Source of the DNA: Nemertoderma westbladi
Lineage: Eukaryota > Xenacoelomorpha > Nemertodermatida > Nemertodermatidae
DNA length: 34,714 nt
Assembly: GCA_032718475.1 (NCBI GenBank)
Contig: JAUCBJ010002419.1
Span: 1 to 34,714 of the forward strand
Reading direction: 5' to 3'
Shown: one piece after another, positions 20,410-29,195 of the stretch
How positions within the stretch are numbered: the first letter of the stretch is position 1
How the letters are laid out: each line of letters opens with the position of its first letter
Position numbers and translations under genes: made by a program
Notes under the pieces: generated by a model
The model's input: only the letters and a program-made list of their open reading frames with translations
Told to the model about the DNA's origin: nothing
The model's database searches: none

Positions 20410-20905
20410 TACTACTACTAGGATCGGCATGCTGCATTGGAGCTGCATTTTTAAGAATGCTGTTCCAGCTTGTCGACAAAATTGCGCCGCCACAACTCCC
20501 TATCACCCATGACATTTGCTAGATCATCCACATCTTAAAGGCCAGTGTCCTTTAAGATGCTTCTCAAGAAAGTCTTGGGCTGTCCACCATGCTTATTCAC
20601 TCCATGAGGCCGCCAAACTAGATTATGCACTGGCTGGACCTCACGGTCCCGGTGGAAGCAATGTCATGCAAAGCGGAGGCGGATTTGTTCTAGTGTCAAG
20701 CTTGGGGTAACCAATGGGACACCTCCAATGTTATATAGTGTCTGGTTGGAGATATGTTTATTGTACTTGACACAGTGAGCCCGGCGTTGCATTCTTGTGT
20801 ATGTGCCATCCAGAGATTTGGTGTCCTCAGCATTTAGAGCCCAGCATGGACTACCATAAAGGAGTCCTGGAACTACTGCTGCTCTAAATAATCGAAGCCG
20901 TGACC
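20410..20905 (-). mobile_element. RTE-like LINE, 5'-truncated copy 2, with 12-bp target-site duplication
   Basis: The minus-strand frame (20905 down to 20664) reads VVPGLLYGSPCWALNAEDTK, LDGTYTRMQRRAHCVKYN, ISNQTLYNIGG and SLTLEQIRLRFA, the region downstream of the RT in RTE-like LINEs. Translation then breaks. The 3' end is CCGATCC plus (TAG)n, identical to the other two copies. GTGACCCTGTAC occurs at 20398-20409 and again at 20906-20917, exactly flanking the element: a target-site duplication. It is a dead-on-arrival insertion of ~496 bp. Confidence 0.9.
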
Positions 20906-20924
20906 GTGACCCTGTACAGTACAT

Positions 20925-21074
20925 GTGTTGGAAAATATTCCAGTATATTGGTTTCCAAGTGACAATGCTCTGTGTCAGCTTTGGATTGAACGTCTACCAA
21001 ATATCCTTAATATCGCAGATATTACCGTGAACATGGGATTCTATTGTCAACACGATTTGCGAGAAAGGCAGTAG
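20925..21074 (+). pseudogene. Possible THAP-like domain fragment
   Basis: An open stretch of 49 codons ending in TAG reads PVYWFPSDNALCQLWIERLP then ITVNMGFYCQHD. The FPxDxxLxxxWIxxLPN ... MGxxCxxH pattern resembles THAP-type C2CH fingers found in P-element-like transposases and host THAP proteins. The first cysteine pair is not visible and the final C/H spacing is one residue short. Part of it was split from its 5' flank by the LINE insertion at 20410-20905. Confidence 0.3.
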
Positions 21075-21104
21075 TGGGAGGGGATGCAGTAGGCCTACGA
21101 TGAA

Positions 21105-21660
21105 TGATATCGAGTTTCACATACATTTATCACCAGATGGAGTTTCTGAATACACCTCTAAAATCTACAAATTAAAACGAAAACAACTGATTTTTGGTTT
21201 GTACGTAGATTTCGATATCTGGATATCACCGATGAAAAAAAATTTGCAAAAAATTTACTGGGGTGGTTTTTTTCAAAATTTCAAGTAGTATCAATTTTCT
21301 AAAAATATGAAAGTTACTATTTTCAGCTAATCTTTATTCTATATAGGTTTTCTGTAGCGCTGAATCCAATGAAAGATTTTTAAAAATCATCTGGATGCTA
21401 TAAATGGCAGTTTTCGTATGTAGGCAATAATGAAAAAACAAGTAACCAGTGCATTTCAGTTTGAAAACAAAACGTTTAATTTACTTATAACATGCTATAT
21501 ATTTACTTGGTGTTCTGGGGCGCTGATTCTAATGGAATACATTTGTTTTTATTGCTCCAGATCATTGCAACTCGTATTTTTTTGCGTAATCTGGGAAATG
21601 TTGGTGCAATCACCAAATTTCGCGGTGTTATCACCAAATTTCGCACCCATTTCCCTAAAA
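21105..21660 (+). repeat. Left arm of a ~0.5-kb inverted repeat pair
   Basis: Matches the reverse complement of about 26050-26580. Shared words include CTCTAAAATCTACAAAT, TTTGTACGTAG, ACTGGGGTGGTT, AAGTAACCAG, GGCGCTGATTCTAATGGAAT and AAATTTCG. Divergence is substantial, with many indels. ORFs here are AT-rich and have no motifs. Confidence 0.85.
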
Positions 21661-21832
21661 AAATATGATGTCCAGTGCAGTGACTTTTTACTTACAATTT
21701 ACAATATTTACATAATAATAGTGCTATAACTCGAAAAGTTCTCAATATTTTTAAAACCCGTATTCACTCTTAGGAAGACAAAACATTTTTTAGGAAAAAT
21801 GTGTTTGTTTCCGAGTTATTACAAAAAACACC

Positions 21833-21872
21833 GGGGGGGGGGGGGGGATCATATTGACCCCACCCCCCGGGT
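21833..21872. repeat. G15 tract with ATCATATTGACCCC motif
   Basis: Fifteen G (21833-21847), then ATCATATTGACCCCA and CCCCCCGGG. A related block with the complementary core (GGTCAATATGACCCCC) is at about 26577-26603. G and C runs around a near-palindromic core could form a hairpin. Confidence 0.7.
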
Positions 21873-21913
21873 TTAATTTGGCCACTCTGTGCCTGTTCAC
21901 AAACATGGCGCAT

Positions 21914-22080
21914 GGGTGATCTTCCACAGTAAACCCTTCCAATCTGTTTCCTAAAGGTATACCTGCTCAGGGTGATCTTCCACAGTAAACCCTTCCACTC
22001 TGTTTCATAAAGGTATACCTGTTCAGGGTGATCTTCCACAGTAAACCCTACCACTATCCGTTTCCAAAGTTGCCATGATT
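21914..22080 (+). repeat. 56-bp tandem repeat, three copies
   Basis: GGGTGATCTTCCACAGTAAA starts at 21914, 21970 and 22026. Units one and two end in AAAGGTATACCTG. The third unit decays after ACCCTACCA. Confidence 0.9.
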
Positions 22081-22601
22081 CCCATTTATCGATCAGTTAA
22101 GGATGAAAGCCAGCAGGGTTGCGCTAGGTTGCAGCATTTAAAACAGTGAGCCGAAACAGTGCTGACCCATAGGAATCTAACCAGGGAATGTCATCACTAG
22201 ACCAAGCTGCTGCTTGGTATTTTTTTTTTTTTTTTACCAGAAAGAAGCCTTATTAAATTTGTACAGTCGCGTCAGTAAAGTTGTCTGGCAGTCAAAATTC
22301 CATGTCAAAACTGAACTATTCATGTCTATGATATCAATCCCCAATTGACCAAATATGCTCAGGTCAATCGGAAACTTGTCCTGAACTTTACAATGAATCT
22401 TTCAGTGAGGCACCATTACATTTGACTTGGTGGACTACAGACAGATCAAATTGAGGATTACGTTGGCCACATTCCACAATCCCATGGCGGAAACTGACTG
22501 TGCATCAAGTCTGGCTAGTATGTTCCTTAGGCTAGGGTTCTACCACCATCTGGTCGTCGTCATTATTGCGAACTTTGTTCCGTCGAGGTAGATATTAGTG
22601 A
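22081..22601. other. Non-coding stretch
   Basis: No gene recognised. A poly-T run lies near 22220-22235. It may contain further decayed transposase sequence related to the fragment that follows. Confidence 0.4.
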
Positions 22602-22835
22602 TGTGAATCTGTTGTCATTCATATTCTAACTATTGATCTCGCCAATGATACATCAAACCAATCCATGGCGCTGGTATACATTGCCGGATATGTGGCAAAA
22701 TTGATTATTAAGTTTACAGGCAATTTTGGTGAAGATTATCTTTCTGATGAAGAAATACCTCTATATTACAGATTGAGACATGGGGTGGTCTTACCTATCC
22801 AACTGACGAGTTGGTTTCCTAATGTTACAACATAA
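22602..22835 (+). pseudogene. Transposase-like fragment (P-element/THAP9-like pattern)
   Basis: A 77-codon open frame ending in TAA at 22833-22835 includes SMALVYIAGYVAKLIIKFTG. The ALVYIAGYVAK string resembles the (L/I)xYxAGYxxxK helix of P-element/THAP9 and related transposases. The rest is not diagnostic. It lies 1.5 kb from the THAP-like fragment on the same strand, so the two could be remains of one element; this is inference. Confidence 0.3.
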
Positions 22836-23550
22836 CTTACTTTACCCAAAACTGCGGGACACTCAAAAGTTATGAAATGCTTGTTTTACTAGCTTAAATA
22901 GTGAAATTACTTATTACCCAATAAATAATAATAAATATAAATAATACCGCATTGAATCATTTTATTCATTCATTATTTTTATCATCTCTCTATATGCAAA
23001 ACTTTATGTACTGCATGCGTAATACTGCAGTAAGCCTAAAACCTGATAACAGTATATTACTAGCTATAAAACCATAGGCCAACGAAAATTTCAGCATTCC
23101 ACTTGCTACAATTACCCTGTTATTTAATATACTTTCCTTTCACTTTCATGAAATAAGCACAATAATGAATCATTCCAGAATATGTAGTAACAAATCCAAT
23201 ATCTATGTAAATATACGGCAATGATCTGCAGCTGTTTGCATATCACTTAACACCATTCACCATGTAATGTAAGTTAGAGCTATGAGGTGCCTAATTGGAT
23301 TCCCTTTTCCCATATAGTAGTAGTTTTTTATAGTTGATAGTTTATATAGTTTAGATTAAGTTATTATAGTTTATATAGGCTATGGTCTACAATGACTTGT
23401 TGGGGCCTAGATACCAAGCAAAAGTTTATTGTCGAGCCATAGCGCTGCAGGGAAAATGGTTCTTGGGGGAAAACTCAGATCGTCAACTTTCACATATATT
23501 GTTAATGTACAGTATGATAGTAAGTAAATCATAGAAGTGTAACTAGCTAA
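22836..23550. other. Non-coding stretch
   Basis: AT-rich, with TTATAGTTTATATAG-like repeats near 23320-23380. No gene recognised. Confidence 0.45.
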
Positions 23551-23770
23551 AGACCCGTTCACACCCAACGGTACCGTTGCGGTAACTGATTGTCTATCTG
23601 TCGACTGGGAATTCAACAGGAAATTACATTAATTGTTTTAACATTGTTTAAATTGGCTGCGGTAAACAGCGCGGTTTAGCGCACAACTACCTGTTGGGTC
23701 GTTCACAGTTGTACCGCTGGTCCTGCGGTACACTGCGTGGTGTACCGTTCCGTCGGATGTGAACGGGCCT
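23551..23770. mobile_element. Harbinger-type MITE with TAA target duplications
   Basis: The left end reads AGACCCGTTCACACCCAACG; the right end, reverse-complemented, reads AGGCCCGTTCACATCCGACG, 17 of 20 identical. TAA occurs on both sides (23548-23550 and 23771-23773), matching the TWA duplication typical of PIF/Harbinger elements. The 220-bp body is non-coding and GC-richer than its surroundings. Confidence 0.8.
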
Positions 23771-23943
23771 TAATGGCCCCAAGTCTGGACCTCATGCCGG
23801 ACTATGGTACAGCGCTGGTTAAAACTATATATCAGTCTTTCCTTGTAAATAGCTATAAGTCTTTCCGGTAATGCACATCAACAAGTAAACTAATAAATGT
23901 GATACAGGATATAATATACCACCTTCATGAATCCTTTATGAAT

Positions 23944-25361
23944 ACTACTACTACTACTAGGATCGGCATGCTGCATTGCAGCTGCATTTTTAAGAATGCT
24001 GTGCCGGCTTATCGACAAAATTGCACCGCCACAACTCCCTATCACCCATGACATTTGCTAGATCATCCGCATCTTCAAGGCCAGTGTCCTTTAAGATGCG
24101 TCTCAAGAAAGTCATGGACTGTCCACCATGCTTATTCACTCCATGAGGCTGCCAAAGTACAAGATTATGCACTGGCTGGTCCTCACGGCGAAAGCAATGT
24201 CCTGCAAAGCGGAGGCGATTTTGTTCTAGTGTCAAGCTTGGGCGAACCAATGAGACACCTCCAATGTTATATAGTGTCTGGTTGGAGATGTGTGCATTGT
24301 ACTTGACACAATGAACCCGGCGTAGCATTCTTGTGACTGTGCCATCCAGAGATTTGGTGTCCTCAGCAGTTAGAGCCCAGCATGGACTCCCATAGAGGAG
24401 TACTGGAACTACCTGGACCTTAAGTTTCCGATTAATTCTCGGTGACTTCCAAATCCTGGAAAGCCTATTCAAGGCTGCCCATGCCTTCCCCTTACGTATT
24501 CGAAGGTCCTCACCTGACTTCCGGATCCATGATACCAGGTAACAGAAGTCATCCACATGCTCAAGTATACCATCTTTTGAGCTTTTGCTCATCCGATCAG
24601 ATAATTGTTAACTGTCAAAATTTTGGTCTTTCTGGAGTTAATAAAAAGACCAACACTAGAAGCAGCACGTTCTAATGAGCTGAGGAGCCGCTGGGCTCCC
24701 TCTAGTGATTCTGAGAGTACTCCTAAGTCATCAACAAAGTCTACATTAAGGTACTTGGCAGGATTTCCTCGACTTCTGGAGCCAGTAGGTGGAGTTATCA
24801 TCACCCCATCATCATTATGATGATCGAAGGACATGCGTAGAACATAGTCAACAACAATTATGAACAAGAATGGTGCAAGTGTGTCTCCCTGGAGGACGCC
24901 CCATAACACTTCAAATGGTTCTGTGTCACCGTCAACAGTAGACACAAATGTTGTCGAACCATCGTATACTGATCTGATTGCTGCAATAATTTCATCAGGA
25001 ATCCCATATAATGAAAGCATGCTGAACATACGTGAGCGAGAGACTGAATCAAAGGCCTTGAAGAATTCAACAAAGATAACAGCCAGATGCCTGTCTTTCT
25101 TTTTTGATAACTCTTCAATTATCCTTCTAAGTGCCAAAATGGGCTCCATGGTGCCACGACCTTTACGGAACCCATTATGATTTCCACGGAGCAGTCTCTC
25201 AATGGGATCCCTGATGCGATTTAATAGAATTCTATTGTATAGCTTTGCAGCAATCGAGATCAATGAGATTCCCCGAAAAGAACCATAGAGTGTTAGGTTG
25301 CCCTTCTTAGGAACTGGCACCAACTTATTTGTTTTCATTTCTTGTGGGACTCTTGTTAATT
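23944..25361 (-). mobile_element. RTE-like LINE, 5'-truncated copy 3, RT and C-terminal domain, with 12-bp target-site duplication
   Basis: The minus-strand frame from ~25360 to 24589 reads MKTNKLVPVPKKGNLTLYG, FRGISLISIAAKLYNRILLN, GFRKGRGTMEPILALR, VIFVEFFKAFDSVSR (motif A), GVLQGDTLAPFLF (motif B), DFVDDLGVLS (motif C; Val in place of Ala) and SVGLFINSRKTKILT. A frameshift near 24590 leads to a second frame (24592-23990): FCYLVSWIRKSGEDLR, GKAWAALNRLSRIWKS, LLYGSPCWALTAEDT, RLRFAGHCFRREDQPV and VMGDRELWR, the usual RTE-like C-terminus. The 3' end is CCGATCC plus (TAG)n. TCCTTTATGAAT at 23932-23943 and 25362-25373 flanks the element exactly. The endonuclease half is missing, so it was truncated on insertion. 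Confidence 0.95.
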
Positions 25362-25530
25362 TCCTTTATGAATGCTGATAGGCTAATTGTTGTTTGGCTC
25401 TGATTGGCTGTCGCCATTAGTAATATATTGACTAGCAATATATGAGTAACCTTTACTTAGATTGTATATTGTCATTATTCCCTCCAGATAATGATAGCGC
25501 AGGATATTATGGGTGTGGCGGTTTTTTGGG

Positions 25531-26130
25531 GTTCTGGTTTCGATGGAATATATACGAGTTGCACCAAGCGTATCAAACTTGTATTTTTCGGTGCTTTATG
25601 CAAATTTTGGTGCTAGCACAAAATTTTGAAAATTTATTCAATAGATAAAATTGCTTGTGACAATTTACTTCCTGCGTTTTAGAGGTTTATGGCTGTTCTG
25701 AATTCAATGGAATATATAATTATCGAACTAAACATTTCAAACTTGTATTTTTCGGAAGTGGGTGCAAAATGTGGTGCTAGCACCAAAATTTGAAAACCAT
25801 CAAATATTTCAATGGATTGTGTCACCTTGTTTCTTGCGTTATACTGGTTTGTGAGGGTTCTGAATTCAATGGAATCAGCAAAAATTTCATAAGAGTTATC
25901 AAACTTGTATTTTTCGTGGGTGGGTGAAAATTGTTGTGCCAGCACCAAATTGTGGAAAATAAGCAAATTTATCAGTAAATAGTATCATCTTGTTTCTTGC
26001 GTTATACGGGTTTACGAGGGTCCTGAACCCGATGGAATCAATAAAAACAGCACTGTCATCGCAAACTTGTAGTTTTTGGTGATGGGTACGAAATTTATTG
26101 CTAGCACCAAAATTTGCCAAATTACGCGGA
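25531..26130 (+). repeat. 163-bp tandem repeat, about 3.7 copies
   Basis: GTTCTGxxTTCxATGGAAT starts at 25531, 25695, 25857 and (as GTCCTGAACCCGATGGAAT) 26020, spaced 164, 162 and 163 bp. Each unit has AAACTTGTATTTTTCG and a palindromic TTGGTGCTAGCACCAA or a decayed version. Copies differ by roughly a quarter by eye. Short minus-strand ORFs through it repeat the same words and are not taken as genes. Confidence 0.88.
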
Positions 26131-26580
26131 AAAATACAAGTAGCAATGGTCTGGTATATTAGAAATGTATTCCATTAGAATCAGCGCCCTAGAAAACCTG
26201 AAAATGTGAATTTATAGCATCGTATAAGTGAATTAAAAATGTTGTGTTCTAACTGAAAAGTGCTGGTTACTTTCATTTTGTTCCTACGCAGAGAGGACTA
26301 AACAGCCATTTATAGTAATCTTATCATTTTTAAATATTTTCCAATGTATTTTGCGTCCCAGAAAACCTGTATTGAAAAACAATTAGCCGAAAAATGTAAC
26401 TTTCAAATTTTGTGAAAATTGTGCACTTACTTGTAATTTTGGTGCTGCAATATAACCACCCCAGTACATTTTTTCGAAAAAATTTTTTTTCGGTCGGATT
26501 CAGACTAGTGATACCTACGTACAAACAAAAAATCAGACGTTTTCGTTAATATTTGTAGATTTTAGAGGGGGGAAGGTGGT
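26050..26580 (-). repeat. Right arm of the ~0.5-kb inverted repeat pair
   Basis: Reverse complement matches 21105-21660. It overlaps the end of the 163-bp tandem array, so the array and the arm are parts of the same repeat family. Confidence 0.85.
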
Positions 26581-26999
26581 CAATATGACCCCCCCCCCTC
26601 CCCGGTATTTGTACAACATTTTATAGCCCGGTACTAATAGGGATAAGGTAGGAGAATAACTGCGGTGTAACTGGTGTAATATCGTTGGAGACACTTTTTT
26701 AAACGCTTGTAGCTAAATATTAAATGCAAAAATAAAAATTCTGGCTCCCCAGTCAGTGGTTGGGAGGTGAAACTATCTCTGTTTCAAAGTTCACGTAATC
26801 TCATTAAGATTTGTAGATATACAGTATATTGTGTGAATATAGTGTGAATTACGACACTATATTCTGGGATATGGTGTATAATTATACTATATAGTTGCTA
26901 TTTACAAAAACATTCATTCTAAGAGTTGGTTCATTAAATTTTGATTGATTTAATATTGAAAGAGTTGATTAACAAAAGTTTGGATATTATTAAACTTAC
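26581..26999. other. Intron-like non-coding stretch
   Basis: Begins with a C10 run (26589-26598) within GGTCAATATGACCCCC, then AT-rich DNA. If the fibrinogen exon is real this is its downstream intron. The missing C-terminal part of that domain was not found here. Confidence 0.4.
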
Positions 27000-27506
27000 T
27001 TGGTCCATCTTTACCAGCATTTTTGTTGGTTTTATAAAATAGTCATTCGCACAATGATTGTACCACCACCCATTGCCATGGCTATGGACACAACTATGAT
27101 CAGCACCATCATTATTCCTGTCAAATGTGGTGAAAGGTCGATGATTAAGAAATCTCATAACATCCGTTGACTTCACATGTCCAGAAATCTCAAGTTCATA
27201 ATTAGTACTAGATGATCCAACTCTGAATGACGTATATTCATCAGATATTCGCTTACCATTGACCCATGTATCAATTCTGAATCTAAATTGTCCGAACTCT
27301 GTAGTAATTTGATGTATATGATCTAATCCAATCCAAAACTCTCCATTTACACCACCAAAACCATTAGCATATTCATCCCACGTACGATTGAAGTTAATTT
27401 GACCATCACGGCGGCTTAAAATCACCAACCACTGGTTCGCAGATTTATTATCGCATTTAATTAAATCTTCTAAAATGTTCGAGTATTCTGAGCAGTTTCT
27501 TCTTTC
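27000..27506 (-). CDS. Fibrinogen C-terminal (FReD) domain exon, partial gene
   Basis: Fibrinogen-related domains occur in secreted lectins and matrix proteins (ficolin, tenascin, angiopoietin types) that bind sugars or acetyl groups. The exon starts after TTATCTTTCAG (acceptor ends at 27507) and ends before GTAAGT (donor begins at 26999), 507 nt or 169 codons, open throughout. It reads NCSEYSNILEDLIKCDN (first Cys pair), WLVILSRRDGQINFNRTW, ANGFGGVNGEFWIGLDHIH, FRFRIDTWVNG, SSTNYELEISGH, FTTFDRNNDGADHSC (the calcium-site region) and GNGWWYNHC (second Cys pair). The usual final ~40 residues (GYYYSLKFTEMKIRP-type) should lie in a later exon. The signal peptide and N-terminal region should be upstream at higher coordinates; neither was found. 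Purifying selection cannot be judged from one copy. Confidence 0.9.
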
Positions 27507-28548
27507 CTGAAAGATAACAATTAATGCATTAAAATTTAAAAATTAATTAACTATTTAAAGTAATAATAGTTAAATTGTTTAGTATTGTATTCTAGATTCA
27601 AAAAAGTATTGACCTATACAACACAATATTATCAATTATCATACAATGGCTTTGATCAATGCTGAAATATCTTGAAAGTGAACACAATTTAAAATCATGG
27701 GGTTTCCGTGAATTACAATTTTAGGCCGCAATATGAAAATGACATGTACTCATTCCAATTAGTTTGAAAGCAACATTTTTACTTATAAAAGATATCCAGG
27801 TTTCTGGGGAGTATTTCAAATACACCGAGCCACGTCTAGTCGTATTTTTTGGCACCAAATAATTGTGTTAAAAAACAAATTTTTAACACAACGAAAAAAG
27901 TAAAATTTCTTGCTTTTGACATATTTTCTGTCGAAATTCAATATTTAGTTCTTTTTGCATTTTTACATTTTGCACCCACCAACGAAAAATATCACTTTGA
28001 GATTTCTACAGCTATTTATATTTATTCTTTCGAATTCAGAAAAACACACAAAAATCAGAAACAATTTACCTATTTGATAAATTTCCAAAATTTTATGCTT
28101 GCGCCTAAATTTGACACACCGAAAAAAAGTTTGAAGTTTCTAGCGCATTAACATGAGTGGCATTACTATACATCATGTTCTCGAATATAGTGGCGTCGGT
28201 ATTCACTCATGTTAGCGGATTCAATTCGCTATGCGTTCCCATTATTACACAGTGGAATGGGGCCGATTTACCAATATTGGCGAGAGCAAATAATGAGCCA
28301 GTGGGTGGATTAATTAACCCAGCCCAAAATCCAATATTGCCCAAGGGAGAGTAGAAAGTGGCTTGATATTGTCAACCAATGGGTTATGGGCGCCATCTCT
28401 GAGGTTACCATTATTGGTGCAATAATTACTAATTCACATGTCGCTAATCAGGTCATAGAGGCGATGTGTTTTGTATATTTAGATATAGATAGTTGCTACC
28501 AATCTGATGTTCATAGCTAGTCGTCAGTGTGGATTATATTAGACCAAT
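27507..28548. other. Non-coding; includes a diverged member of the 163-bp repeat family
   Basis: At about 27850-28135, in reverse orientation, sequence such as TTTTTCGTTGGTGGGTGCAA (read on the minus strand) and GAATTCGAA resembles the 25531-26130 units but is much more diverged. A small inverted repeat TAACATGAGTG/CACTCATGTTA lies at 28149-28159 and 28203-28213. No gene is recognised. Confidence 0.45.
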
Positions 28549-29195
28549 TAATAATAATAATCATAATAATACACAATTTCTCATTATGCGCCTTTTTCGC
28601 AAGGTTCAAAGGCGCAGTAGTAAAAACAGTTAGAAAGTCAGTCGAAGGCCCTCGCCCTATTATATAAACATGTTTTGAGTTGAGTTTTGAATGATTCTAA
28701 ATTAGTGCAAGTTCTTAAGCTAAGGGGGAGGCTGTTGAAAATAACTGGGGCAGCATGTTTAAATGTACGGGAACCGACCGTCTTTAAGTTGTATCTTGGG
28801 ATCAATAAAGTCCACAGTTGTTGGGTTCTAGTCGGGTTGTAGTTTGGAGTCAACAGTTCTAAAATGTAAGACGGGGCGAGACCATTAAGCGCCTTCCACG
28901 TCATGAGTGCAATCTTGTACTCGATACGGAAGGTGACCGGCAACCAGTGAAGATTTCGTAAAGTAGGGGTGATGTGAGATCTAACAGGTTGACCTGAAAT
29001 AAGGCTGGCGCAGCTATTAAGTGCAAGTTGTAGTCTGTTGAGGGACACAGTTGGTAGATTATACAGGAGACTGTTGTTTCGATTGATACGTGATATTATT
29101 AGAGCATTGATAAGCTTCTTCAGAATTAAACAGATCGAGGGACTAAGAACAACATCTTTCTCTACAATAACTGTCCCCTGATTCCAAAGAACCAA
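28549..29195 (-). mobile_element. L2/CR1-like LINE, C-terminal fragment and 3' tail
   Basis: The minus-strand frame reads NRNNSLLYNLPTVSLNRLQL, HITPTLRNLHWLPVTFRIEY, ALMTWKALNGLAPSYI, VGSRTFKHAAPVIFNSLPLS and LESFKTQLKTCLYNRA, the well-known C-terminus of L2/CR1 ORF2 (HWLPVxxRIxYKI...LAPxYL...FKxxLKTxLF). The stop is at 28638-28640. The 3' UTR contains the hairpin GCGCCTTTGAACCTTGCGAA plus AAAGGCGC and ends in an ATT/ATG microsatellite near 28549-28575, as expected for this clade. The RT domain is missing, so it is 5'-truncated. It could be the same family as 11008-11885, but the two do not overlap. Confidence 0.93.

Noticed and set aside
20341-20410. GGGTTCAAGCC resembling a tRNA B box (possible tRNA or SINE)
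   Set aside because: No matching A box or cloverleaf; it is simply the left flank of the LINE insertion.
24442-25180. Plus-strand ORFs in the LINE at 23944-25361
   Set aside because: Antisense of RT and C-terminal domain coding.
25679-26120. Minus-strand ORFs with repeated LVLAxxFxPTxEKYKFE words
   Set aside because: They translate the 163-bp tandem repeat; similarity between them comes from the repeat, not from a protein family.
28157-28354. 65-codon plus-strand ORF
   Set aside because: No recognisable motif, average length for chance, lies in a decayed repeat region.
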